The notes below the pieces were generated by a model. The model saw only the letters and a program-made list of their open reading frames with translations, had not been told where the DNA came from and did no database searches. The translations under genes were made by a program, and so were the position numbers. DNA of 64,000 nucleotides. It comes from Dyadobacter arcticus. GTDB taxonomy: Bacteria > Bacteroidota > Bacteroidia > Cytophagales > Spirosomataceae. Position 1 is the stretch's first letter; each line of letters begins with the position of its first letter. The DNA is taken from NCBI RefSeq assembly GCF_011762185.1, contig NZ_JAASQJ010000003.1, positions 930,001 to 994,000 on the forward strand, written 5' to 3'. This document shows positions 35,619-44,078 of the stretch, in pieces.

Positions 35619-38600
35619 ATGGAATTCCCAAATCTTTCCGGGCTATTCGTAGTCAAACGCAAACATAGAGCGGTTATCTTTTCTATTTTACTGGTCCTAT
35701 TTTCGGGGGTCACTTATGTGTTTGTTTACATTCCGGAAAACCAGAGAAATCTGGAACAATTACGTTTCCGCAGTCTGCAAACCATTGATAACAACGTACA
35801 TTCCAAAATCGATAATTCGGTTGTCCTGCTTAACCAGCTGCTGGAAACATTTAAAAACCAAAGGCCAGAGTATAATTACAATAAAGATACGCTGCGGGAA
35901 TATATCAGGACTTACCCCAATGACAAGTTCAAAGTGAGTCAGGTCGACTCCATGCCCGCCACAAGCGAGGTATTGAAGACGGATAGTCTTTCGTCCACAA
36001 TATTTAGCAATAATGAGATAACTGTTATGCTACAAAAAAATCAGCATGTAATCAGCCTCAAGTATTACCTTAATCGATTCATCGAACCCCTATTACCGGC
36101 CGAGATCTTTGACCAGTATCTCTTGCTGGATTCCGCAGGACGAGTACTTTACCAGACTTTTCCGAGTGGGGTTACCGAATTAAACAGGGATTCGCTACAA
36201 GGCCATAATGATGCCTTTTTGCACAGGGAATTGGGCGAACTGCGGTTAGGCGGCTCAGATTACCGGTTCTTCACCCAACGTCTGAGTATTGATAAGATGC
36301 ACCAGATCATGATCCTTGGGCTGTTAAAAACCGAAAATTATCAGCAGTTAAAAACTCAGCTTCCGGAAACATTGGTGTTGTTACTGGCGATTATTGGAAT
36401 TGCAATAATCGTTACAATGCCCTGGGTTAAACTTTTTCATTTGGGCAATCGCGAACGCTTGACGACAACGGACGGCATCCTCTGCTTTCTACCCGCAGTG
36501 ATCCTGATGTCAATTCTTGCTTATGGTTTTGTGAAATACAACGAATTCCTCAGGCCAGACAGCGAATATCCACAAACAATGAAGAAGACACTGGCTGATG
36601 GTATTGAGAAGACATTCATTTCCGAAGTCAACAACGCCTATGCAATAGTCCATGAAATGGATAAACTAAGTCTCACATATAAATACAACGCGGTAGATAT
36701 CGGTGCATCTCCCGACAGTCTGGATTCGAAATCCGCTTCCGATAGTGTGCGTTCATTGAGAAAAATCCGTTTGCTTTCGGAAAAGTTAAAGATAAGCCAG
36801 GTCTTCTGGCTGAATCACAAAGGCGATGAGGTATTGAATTGGACCGCTGGCCGCAAGAACGCTCCTTCGGCTAATTACGCGGCAAGAGGCTATTTCAGGC
36901 AACTTGTAGATAAGAGGCCCTATTATTTAAATGACAACAAAGCCAAGACCTTCTCTCTTGAACAGGTAACTTCCTGGACCAGTGGAAGGTTCACATCAGT
37001 TTTGTCCATCCCATCCTGTAAAGAAAACATTTATACCTCAATCTCATTCCGGCTGGAAAAATTAAGTGGCAAGTTGGTTCCTGCCGGATTCTCCTACTGT
37101 ATCATTGACAAAACAGGGAAAGTCTTATATCATGATAATCAATCGAAAAATCTGAATGAAAATTTGATCAATGAGTTTTCCGAGAATGAGAAACTTAGCA
37201 ACGCAATTATTTCGGAAAACGAAAAATTTTTTGTGACAAAATATTTTGGCAAGGAATATAGGGTCTTCATACGGAGTATGAAGACTATTCCTTATCATAT
37301 TGTCATTTTTGAAGACACATCAATTCATAATTCCATTGAATTAAAAATCATAACCTTTATTCTATACATGCTGGTTGGATTATCTATTTTCCTGGCATTG
37401 GTATTCATGATCGCGCTGTCCACCAACTCATCTTTCTGGATTAATGGCACATTCGATTTCACTCGATTTGGTCCTAAGAAAGAATATCATTACCAATACT
37501 GTTTAAATATTATCTGGAATCTGTTTAGCATTGCATATCTGGTGGTATTGTATAATTATACCTCAATCCTACAATTTCTTCTTATTCTTTTTGTGACAAT
37601 TTCGTTTAATATAATTTTTGAAAACTATCGTCTGTTCGTATGGCGCAATATGTTGGGTGATAGTTTAAGTTTGATAAGGGTCAGGATTTTCTTTATACTT
37701 TTTCTCGCAGTAGTCGCACTTAATATTGTCGCTTTAATCAAAACTGAAAACAAAATGCCGTGGATTTTTCAGTTATGGGTATTTCTGTTTGGCCTGCTAT
37801 CCACTTTCCTACTCTATCTTCTTCCAAATAACAATTCTAAAAAAATATTTAACCAATATGGGTTTGAAAAGAGTTTTTCTTTGATGGTATTTACGCGATT
37901 GATCATTATTATTGGAATTCCTGTTGCGGCGTTTTATGTATCTGTCTATAACAATGAAAATATGTTATTGAGCAGATTCAGGCAGAGTTCATTCATAGCC
38001 GAAAATATTTCAAAAATAAATACACAATCATCCGAGGTCGAGTTTAATGGCGCAGTTCCCGATGGTGTATGGATTAATAAAGTGAGCCATTCCAGCAATA
38101 GCTCGTATAAGCCAACGTGGGATAAAGAAAGCGAAAACAAGTTAATTGGTTATCTGACCGGCGGAATAATATCAAGCGACTATCAAAATCCAAAAGGATT
38201 TAAATACAATAATTTTGAAGGCGGCAAGAGTGAAACATTCTTTTCAGATTCCAAAGCAGGCAAGCTAAGCTTATTAAGTCTTCCACTTGGCTATTCTTTC
38301 CCAAATTTTGTTGCTGGATCTGCAAACTCTCCATATCATGCATTTTATTGGTTAATGGTAGCCCTAGCGCTTGGTATCCTGTGGTACACCTTTCATAAGG
38401 TACTTCTCAAACTTTTTGGGTTGGATATTTTATTAGATCAAACGACAAATGACTTCGATGGGATTTTCAAAAAAGATGACGGGCGTAATTTGTTTGTTAT
38501 TTCTCAACCCAGCATCATTGCTGGCGAAGGGACAGTGAACGAGATTTGCAGACTCATAACAAAAGGTGTTATCAAGGGAAAAGATAACAGGCATTTGCAC

Positions 38601-39599
38601 ATTGACTGTCCTGACAAGAGCTTTAAGCCATACCACTTTACGGACATGAGCTTAGCTCCTACTTCAGATGAAAACCCTGAAAAAAATAAACGCTGGCAAG
38701 ATCAGTTAAGCACGATATTTGGAGAATTCAAACCATTCATTATCCTCGCTAATTTCGAAAACAACATTAGCAATTCTTATTCCAACCAGCTAAAATTTGA
38801 TTTAATCGAAAATTTAGTTACCAATGACCGTTCAAGGATTATCGTTAATTCCGCGATTAATCCATATCAATTTTTTGAATCGCTTAGTACTGGAAGTTCA
38901 GGCGCCCTTGATGCAACCACGGGATCAGAACAAGTTTTGGCTCGATGGTCATCATCACAACGCCACTTTAAAATAGTTTTCAAGAATATGAATGCCATAA
39001 AAGATAGTGCAGGGGCAACGCCAGATTCCTCAGAGCAAAATTCATCCAGAATTACGAATAATCATGCCTTTTCACAGTCAATCAGGCGACCAGTACAAGA
39101 CAGCCGGAGCAAGTCTAAATATGACAAGAACATTAAGATAGACTCCGATACCTATAATCTAACGGAATCATTGCCTGACTCTCATTTTCAAAATTTATGG
39201 ATGTACTTAACCAGTGAAGAAAAATTCCTTCTATATGATCTGGCGGAGGATGGCCTTGTAAATACACACGATAGTCGAAATTTGTCTATTTTAATCAGCA
39301 AGGGTCTGATGGTACAAACTGAATCTGGAATCAAACTTTTCAATGACAGATTCAGGAATTTTGTCCTTGCTGATATTGGTAATGCTGATGCCGTAAAAAT
39401 AAGGAAACAGATCAGTGAAAATGGAACTTGGGTTCAATTGCGAACACTACTGATTATCATTTTAATAACCTCGTTCGCCATCGTTTTCGCATCCAATCAA
39501 AAAGTATATTCTGCTTCATTAAGCTATATTACGGCTATATCCGGCGCTGTCGCAGCTGTCATTCAGTTCTTTTCATTATTTAAGGCGTCGGGAAAGTGA
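35619..39599 (+). CDS. Giant polytopic membrane sensor with cache-like loops and degenerate STAND-like cytoplasmic domain (undescribed)
   Basis: I do not know a named family for this 1326-residue protein. Twelve hydrophobic helices are visible at about 16-37, 249-270, 287-307, 574-600, 628-646, 649-667, 688-706, 714-734, 756-777, 908-926, 1275-1291 and 1299-1321. A consistent topology puts loops 38-248, 308-573 and 778-907 outside. Loop 2 looks like a double-cache sensor (FWLNHKGDEVLNW, then ARGYFRQLVDKRPYY). The 927-1274 region is cytoplasmic: RNLFVISQPSIIAGEGT occupies the place of a Walker A strand but has no GKT, FIILANFEN resembles Walker B, RIIVNSAINP a sensor strand, and 1190-1250 a winged helix (FLLYDLAEDGLVNTHDSRNL). 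This order recalls STAND NTPases. The gene looks more AT-rich than its neighbours. It precedes the kaiC operon by 205 bases. Confidence 0.8.
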   Translation: MEFPNLSGLFVVKRKHRAVIFSILLVLFSGVTYVFVYIPENQRNLEQLRFRSLQTIDNNVHSKIDNSVVLLNQLLETFKNQRPEYNYNKDTLREYIRTYPNDKFKVSQVDSMPATSEVLKTDSLSSTIFSNNEITVMLQKNQHVISLKYYLNRFIEPLLPAEIFDQYLLLDSAGRVLYQTFPSGVTELNRDSLQGHNDAFLHRELGELRLGGSDYRFFTQRLSIDKMHQIMILGLLKTENYQQLKTQLPETLVLLLAIIGIAIIVTMPWVKLFHLGNRERLTTTDGILCFLPAVILMSILAYGFVKYNEFLRPDSEYPQTMKKTLADGIEKTFISEVNNAYAIVHEMDKLSLTYKYNAVDIGASPDSLDSKSASDSVRSLRKIRLLSEKLKISQVFWLNHKGDEVLNWTAGRKNAPSANYAARGYFRQLVDKRPYYLNDNKAKTFSLEQVTSWTSGRFTSVLSIPSCKENIYTSISFRLEKLSGKLVPAGFSYCIIDKTGKVLYHDNQSKNLNENLINEFSENEKLSNAIISENEKFFVTKYFGKEYRVFIRSMKTIPYHIVIFEDTSIHNSIELKIITFILYMLVGLSIFLALVFMIALSTNSSFWINGTFDFTRFGPKKEYHYQYCLNIIWNLFSIAYLVVLYNYTSILQFLLILFVTISFNIIFENYRLFVWRNMLGDSLSLIRVRIFFILFLAVVALNIVALIKTENKMPWIFQLWVFLFGLLSTFLLYLLPNNNSKKIFNQYGFEKSFSLMVFTRLIIIIGIPVAAFYVSVYNNENMLLSRFRQSSFIAENISKINTQSSEVEFNGAVPDGVWINKVSHSSNSSYKPTWDKESENKLIGYLTGGIISSDYQNPKGFKYNNFEGGKSETFFSDSKAGKLSLLSLPLGYSFPNFVAGSANSPYHAFYWLMVALALGILWYTFHKVLLKLFGLDILLDQTTNDFDGIFKKDDGRNLFVISQPSIIAGEGTVNEICRLITKGVIKGKDNRHLHIDCPDKSFKPYHFTDMSLAPTSDENPEKNKRWQDQLSTIFGEFKPFIILANFENNISNSYSNQLKFDLIENLVTNDRSRIIVNSAINPYQFFESLSTGSSGALDATTGSEQVLARWSSSQRHFKIVFKNMNAIKDSAGATPDSSEQNSSRITNNHAFSQSIRRPVQDSRSKSKYDKNIKIDSDTYNLTESLPDSHFQNLWMYLTSEEKFLLYDLAEDGLVNTHDSRNLSILISKGLMVQTESGIKLFNDRFRNFVLADIGNADAVKIRKQISENGTWVQLRTLLIIILITSFAIVFASNQKVYSASLSYITAISGAVAAVIQFFSLFKASGK

Positions 39600-39720
39600 A
39601 ACCTTCATCTTGACATCTCATCCACGCATCTTCGCAATTTCTTGCACCAGATCGAAATGTACCAGCACAAGAGTCATTAAACCCGCTTTTGACAACCTTA
39701 GGTAATGTTCGAACAGTGCA

Positions 39721-39750
39721 ATTGACTTACAATAGGGCACGATATTTTTG
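39721..39750 (+). promoter_or_regulatory. Candidate Bacteroidota promoter of the kaiC operon
   Basis: ATTG at 39721-39724 and TATTTTTG at 39743-39750 are separated by 18 bases, close to the TTTG-N19-TAnnTTTG consensus of the primary sigma factor of Bacteroidota; the -7 element is a perfect match. A start site near 39757 would leave a leader of roughly 48 bases before the ATG at 39805. It suggests that kaiC is transcribed independently of the giant membrane protein gene upstream. Confidence 0.5.
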
Positions 39751-39804
39751 TAAGTTGCTAAATAGATTGAAAATGATGTTAAACCTTGTTCCTATTTAGC
39801 AGCA

Positions 39805-41508
39805 ATGAGTATTGAACCCTCTAAATCACAATTCAACACCTTACCAAAAACTTTGACTGGCATCCAGGGATTGGATGAAATCACCCAGGGCGGTCTTCCT
39901 GAGGCCAGACCAACCTTAATATGCGGCGCAGCCGGATCCGGAAAAACCCTCTTTTCGATGGAATTCCTCGTTCATGGTGCCGTCATGTATCATGAGCCAG
40001 GCGTTTTTATTGCCTTTGAAGAGAAAACCGACGAACTTTCCATTAATGTCGCCTCCCTCGGGTTTGACCTTCAGCAGATGCAGGCTGACAAGCTGATCAA
40101 GCTGGATCACGTTCGCATTGAGCGCAGTGAAATTGAGGAGACTGGTGAGTATAACCTGGACGGTTTGTTTATCCGGCTGGGGTATGCAATAGACAGCATT
40201 GGTGCCAAACGCGTCGTTTTAGATACAATCGAAAGCTTATTTTCCGGACTTACCAATGAGGCTATCCTGCGAGCAGAGCTCAGACGGTTGTTTGAATGGC
40301 TGAAAGAAAAGAAGGTAACTACCATTATTACCGGTGAAAAAGGCGACGGAATGCTCACTCGTCAGGGTTTGGAAGAATATGTGTCCGACTGCGTGATCAT
40401 GCTCGACCATCGGGTTGAAAATAAAATTTCCACCCGAATTTTACGCATCGTCAAATATCGGGGCTCCGTACATGGAACCAATGAATATCCATTTCTGATC
40501 GATGAGGAAGGCATTTCCGTGTTGCCCGTCACCTCTTTACTTCTCAATCACGAGGTTACTTCCGAACGGCTTTCATCCGGTATTCCAGAGCTGGACAGGA
40601 TGCTTGGAGGTGAAGGATTTTTCAGGACCAGCAGCATTCTTGTATCCGGTACCGCTGGGACAGGCAAAACGAGCATTGCAGGAAGCTTCGTCAATGAGGC
40701 CTGCTTGGATGGAAAGCGAGCCATTTACTTTGCTTTTGAAGAATCCCCTCATCAGATCGTCAGGAACATGCGTTCGATCAAGATCGACCTCCAGACCCAC
40801 ATTGATAAGGGCCTTTTGATTTTTAGCGCTTCAAGGCCAACGCTTAGGGGATTGGAAATGCACCTGTTATCCATTACACGGCTGATCGAGAGATTCAAAC
40901 CTGCTGTAATTGTCCTGGATCCTATCAGCAATCTCATCACTGTTGGCTCGGCGAGTGAAGTGAAAAACCTCCTGATAAGGCTTATAGATTTTCTGCAAGC
41001 CTATCAAATAACGGTCATGTTTACCTCATTGGCATTGGGTGACAAGCGGGCGGAGCAAACAGATGAGAGCGTTTCGTCCCTGGTGGATGCATGGCTGCTT
41101 CTGAGGGACATTGAATCGAACGGTGAGCGCAACCGATGTCTTTACGTTATGAAGTCAAGGGGCATGAAACACTCGAACAAGGTCAGGGAATTTCTGATTA
41201 CAGATAAAGGACTCAGGCTGGTCGAAGTTTTCGTCGGCCCGGATGGCGTGCTTACCGGTTCGGCAAGAGAAACCCAGCAGCTATTGGAGAAAACGGATGT
41301 TGCCCTTCGCGACCAAGCCATTACGCGCACCGATCGCGAGATTGAACGGAAAAGAACGTTGCTTGAAGCAAAAATAGCGTCAATGAAAGAAGAATTTGAG
41401 TCTATAAAGGAAGAGCTCAATAAAACTTACATAGCGGATAAGCTTAAACAAAGTATCCTGGACGAAAATAAAAAGGAACTGACCCAAAAGCGGGATAAGT
41501 CGATATAA
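39805..41508 (+). CDS. kaiC: KaiC-like two-domain RecA-fold ATPase
   Basis: The 567-residue protein has the full KaiC double-domain plan. CI: Walker A GAAGSGKT at 41-48 and the catalytic Glu pair EE at 72-73 (FIAFEEKT). CII: Walker A GTAGTGKT at 282-289 and EE at 312-313 (YFAFEESP). The region matching the cyanobacterial autophosphorylation pair reads ESVSSLVD, giving Ser424-Ser425 in place of Ser431-Thr432; Ser-Ser is a pattern of KaiC2-type homologues. [20 protein letters not shown] aligns with the CII end. After about residue 485 a charged helical tail of about 80 residues, probably coiled coil, replaces the short cyanobacterial A-loop tail. It is followed by two kaiB genes and a kinase in one operon, so it is probably an ATP-driven timing or stress-signalling hub. 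No kaiA is seen. Confidence 0.95.
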   Translation: MSIEPSKSQFNTLPKTLTGIQGLDEITQGGLPEARPTLICGAAGSGKTLFSMEFLVHGAVMYHEPGVFIAFEEKTDELSINVASLGFDLQQMQADKLIKLDHVRIERSEIEETGEYNLDGLFIRLGYAIDSIGAKRVVLDTIESLFSGLTNEAILRAELRRLFEWLKEKKVTTIITGEKGDGMLTRQGLEEYVSDCVIMLDHRVENKISTRILRIVKYRGSVHGTNEYPFLIDEEGISVLPVTSLLLNHEVTSERLSSGIPELDRMLGGEGFFRTSSILVSGTAGTGKTSIAGSFVNEACLDGKRAIYFAFEESPHQIVRNMRSIKIDLQTHIDKGLLIFSASRPTLRGLEMHLLSITRLIERFKPAVIVLDPISNLITVGSASEVKNLLIRLIDFLQAYQITVMFTSLALGDKRAEQTDESVSSLVDAWLLLRDIESNGERNRCLYVMKSRGMKHSNKVREFLITDKGLRLVEVFVGPDGVLTGSARETQQLLEKTDVALRDQAITRTDREIERKRTLLEAKIASMKEEFESIKEELNKTYIADKLKQSILDENKKELTQKRDKSI

Positions 41509-41525
41509 ACCCTTCAAAGTTAAAC

Positions 41526-41825
41526 ATGGAAGAACAGGAAGAAATATGGGAACTCAGACTGTATGTCGCGGGGAAAACAACCCGGTCGGTGGCAGCGCTC
41601 ACCAACTTGAAAAGATATTGTGAAGAGCATCTTAAAGATAAATATGTCATTGAGGTAATTGACTTGCTGGTACAACCACAATTGGCGGAAGGTGACCAGA
41701 TCCTGGCCATTCCAACACTTGTAAAAAAGGTACCTGAACCTATTCGCAAGATCATTGGGGACCTCTCCAATGAGGAAAAAGTATTGGTTGGTCTTAACAT
41801 TCGTCCCGCAAATAAAACGGAATGA
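41526..41825 (+). CDS. kaiB: KaiB family protein, canonical-type
   Basis: The 99-residue protein is a close match to the KaiB pattern: [60 protein letters not shown], then [10 protein letters not shown]. The cis-proline region (IPTL) and the PxPxRKIIGDL segment are conserved. KaiB is a thioredoxin-like, fold-switching protein that binds the CI ring of KaiC and, in cyanobacteria, captures KaiA and recruits kinases. It lies 17 bases after kaiC and overlaps the next kaiB by four bases (ATGA), so expression is coupled. Confidence 0.95.
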   Translation: MEEQEEIWELRLYVAGKTTRSVAALTNLKRYCEEHLKDKYVIEVIDLLVQPQLAEGDQILAIPTLVKKVPEPIRKIIGDLSNEEKVLVGLNIRPANKTE

Positions 41826-42133
41826 ATAGCGAAACCCAGCCCCAATCTGATGAAGAAGAGGAGCGCTATGTGCTGCGCTTATTCATTATAGGTGCTTCCC
41901 TGAATTCCATGAGGGCAGTAGCCAATTTGAAAGAAATTTGTGAAAAATACATTAAAGACAACTATTCCCTTGAGATTGTGGACGTACATCAGGAGAAGTC
42001 GATCGCTGCGAAAGAGCAGCTCATCGCGCTTCCAATGCTGATTAAATTAAGTCCCAGTCCGGAGAGAAGGTTGATTGGTGATATGTCAGACACTCCGAAG
42101 GTCTTGAAAGGCCTCGGAATTTCTCAGATGTGA
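41822..42133 (+). CDS. Divergent KaiB family protein
   Basis: The 103-residue protein keeps the KaiB frame ([60 protein letters not shown], then PKVLKGLGI) but differs from its neighbour at many core positions and has an acidic N-terminal extension ([11 protein letters not shown]). The proline of the TPTL-type turn is preserved as LPML. The ATG overlaps the stop of the first kaiB (ATGA) and the stop lies two bases before the kinase ATG. The two KaiB proteins probably have different partners, for example one for KaiC and one for the kinase; this is inference. Confidence 0.9.
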   Translation: MNSETQPQSDEEEERYVLRLFIIGASLNSMRAVANLKEICEKYIKDNYSLEIVDVHQEKSIAAKEQLIALPMLIKLSPSPERRLIGDMSDTPKVLKGLGISQM

Positions 42134-42135
42134 GT

Positions 42136-43476
42136 ATGAATACAGTAAAGACCTACGAAGAACTGATCAGGGAAAATGAGGAGCTTTCCCTGCGCCTGGA
42201 AGAAGCTACCGAGACAATTACGGCGATCCGTACTGGTCAGGTGGATGCCCTGGTCGTCAATGACGAAAGCCTTGGTCACCAGCTCTACACGCTCAAAACT
42301 GCTGACCAGACTTACCGGGTTTTTATTGAAAAAATGAATGAAGGCGCTGTCACGTTGAATGAGCATGGCGTTATTCTTTATTCCAATTCGATGTTCGCTT
42401 CAATGTTGGAAATACCCTTATCTAAGGTTGTGGGTTCAACTTTTAAGTCTTTTATACCAGCCGAGTATCAGGAGCTTTTTCAAGTACTTTTTCAAAATGG
42501 CTGGGTACAAGATACTAAAATGGAGCTGGCGGTCCGGAAAAGGGATGGTCTCGTCCCGTGTCAGTTATCTGTCACTACCCTGCAATTGGATGAGGGCCGC
42601 TCTTTAAGTGTGATTATTACTGACCTGACAAGTCAAAAAGACATTGAAAATCAGCTGAAAGCGAACAATAAACGGCTGGAAGAAATTAATTCAGAGCTGG
42701 AAGCCAGCAATTATGATTTGCAACAGTTCGCCTCCGTCGCTTCACATGATCTTCAGGAACCTTTGCGAAAAATCCTGATTTTTTCCAATATGCTTAAGAG
42801 TAGGCACGATGAAGATTTTCCTGCCGAAAGCAGGATACAGCTTGAAAAAATCGTTTCGGCATCGTTAAGAATGCGTGCCATGATCTCCGACATTCTGAAC
42901 TATTCCAGACTATCCACCCACTTTGACAATTTTGAGCAGGTCAATCTGAGAGAAGTTGTGATGGAAATTTTGGAGGACTACGAAATTCTTTTAGCCGAAA
43001 AAAAGGTAGAGGTAGCCATTGGCGATCTACCTGAAATTCAAGCAAACCGGGCCCAGATCAAGCAGGTTTTTCAAAATCTCATCAGCAATTCAATCAAGTT
43101 CTCTAAAAGTGACCAGACGCCTTTAATTGAAATTAACCCGCAACCATCAACGCAACAAGCCACGCCAGGATCTGATGAAGACCCTACCTGCACAATCCTG
43201 ATCAGTGATAATGGCATTGGCTTCGACGCGGCTTATCAGGAAAGGATATTTTCCCTTTTCGAAAGATTGAATACGAAAGATAAATACGAAGGCTCCGGCA
43301 TCGGGTTGGCCATCACTAAGAAAATCGTTGACAAACACAACGGCACTATCTTCGCTGACAGCGTCCTTGGCGAAGGAGCCCGGTTTACCATTAAGCTTCC
43401 AATGAAACAGCAGGTGAAGGCCAACTTGAACAATCGAAATTCCGTCTCCACAAGATCCAATGTCCACCCAGCGTAA
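42136..43476 (+). CDS. PAS-domain sensor histidine kinase of the kai operon
   Basis: The ATG at 42136 gives 446 residues; an in-frame GTG six bases earlier overlaps the kaiB stop. An N-terminal helical segment contains ITAIRTGQVDALVV, a motif that recurs in bacterial PAS kinases. A PAS domain (about 58-165: RVFIEKMNEGAVTLNEHGVI) and a coiled coil lead to HisKA with ASHDLQEPLRKIL (phospho-His about 204). HATPase motifs follow: QNLISNSIKFSKS, DNGIGFD and GSGIGLAITKKIV. No membrane helix is present, so it is cytoplasmic. It has no KaiB-like sensor domain of SasA, yet its position makes it the probable output or input kinase of the KaiBC module. No response regulator gene is adjacent. Confidence 0.93.
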   Translation: MNTVKTYEELIRENEELSLRLEEATETITAIRTGQVDALVVNDESLGHQLYTLKTADQTYRVFIEKMNEGAVTLNEHGVILYSNSMFASMLEIPLSKVVGSTFKSFIPAEYQELFQVLFQNGWVQDTKMELAVRKRDGLVPCQLSVTTLQLDEGRSLSVIITDLTSQKDIENQLKANNKRLEEINSELEASNYDLQQFASVASHDLQEPLRKILIFSNMLKSRHDEDFPAESRIQLEKIVSASLRMRAMISDILNYSRLSTHFDNFEQVNLREVVMEILEDYEILLAEKKVEVAIGDLPEIQANRAQIKQVFQNLISNSIKFSKSDQTPLIEINPQPSTQQATPGSDEDPTCTILISDNGIGFDAAYQERIFSLFERLNTKDKYEGSGIGLAITKKIVDKHNGTIFADSVLGEGARFTIKLPMKQQVKANLNNRNSVSTRSNVHPA

Positions 43477-43483
43477 ATAGTTT

Positions 43484-43981
43484 TTAGCCCTGGAGAAGGA
43501 ACATGATTTCAGTTTGCCATTTGTTTGGATCTGGCTCATTATCCGGATCAATGAGATAAAATTCTGTACGCCCGCCCCATTCGACGAGGCCTTCGGAAGT
43601 TGTCGTTTTCTCTTTCAGACCCTGCGTTTTGATCCAGCTCTCCAAAGCCATATGCCCTTCCATCATATTTTTAAAATCACCCGTGTAGACAATGCTGGCA
43701 TAAGTCCCTGCTGGAAATGCGCCGCCTACAATGCGTCCGTCACCCTGAACAAGTGCATGCACCGTGAACCCCACTTCGCATCCCATTTCACCTTGGACGT
43801 TCATGGATTTATAATGAAAAAAATCAACGCCCGCAGGTTCTATACGATGATGATTCATCCATTCCTTCACTTCCGGGATCAATGGCGGAAGTATATTCGG
43901 GATATCACGCTGGTGTACGCTTTTCTGGATCACAAGATAAGGGCGTTCCGGGAGATGCTCGATTTTAGGTTCTGAAAGCAT
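43484..43981 (-). CDS. GyrI-like small-molecule-binding domain protein
   Basis: The 165-residue protein has the SHS2-type GyrI/effector-binding pattern: MLSEPKIEHLPERPYLVIQK, a central GCEVGFTVHALV, FPAGTYASIVYTGDFKNMME, and the C-terminal GRTEFYLIDPDNEPDPNKW and TEIMFLL. This fold binds hydrophobic ligands, or gyrase in the case of SbmC, and often stands alone in Bacteroidota. It is convergent with the kai kinase gene with a 7-base gap, so its transcript overlaps the kai operon end. The ligand is unknown. Confidence 0.85.
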   Translation of the reverse strand: MLSEPKIEHLPERPYLVIQKSVHQRDIPNILPPLIPEVKEWMNHHRIEPAGVDFFHYKSMNVQGEMGCEVGFTVHALVQGDGRIVGGAFPAGTYASIVYTGDFKNMMEGHMALESWIKTQGLKEKTTTSEGLVEWGGRTEFYLIDPDNEPDPNKWQTEIMFLLQG

Positions 43982-44078
43982 GACGTCTGATTTAGTTTTT
44001 CAATCACAAATATATTGCTTCGTAAAACTACCAAAAGGGTGTGATTGCGACATTATGCATGGCTAATTGCGACATTTC

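Noticed and set aside
36000..38500. Possibility that the giant membrane gene is two or more genes joined by an assembly error
   Set aside because: One uninterrupted frame and a membrane topology that stays consistent from end to end argue for a single protein.
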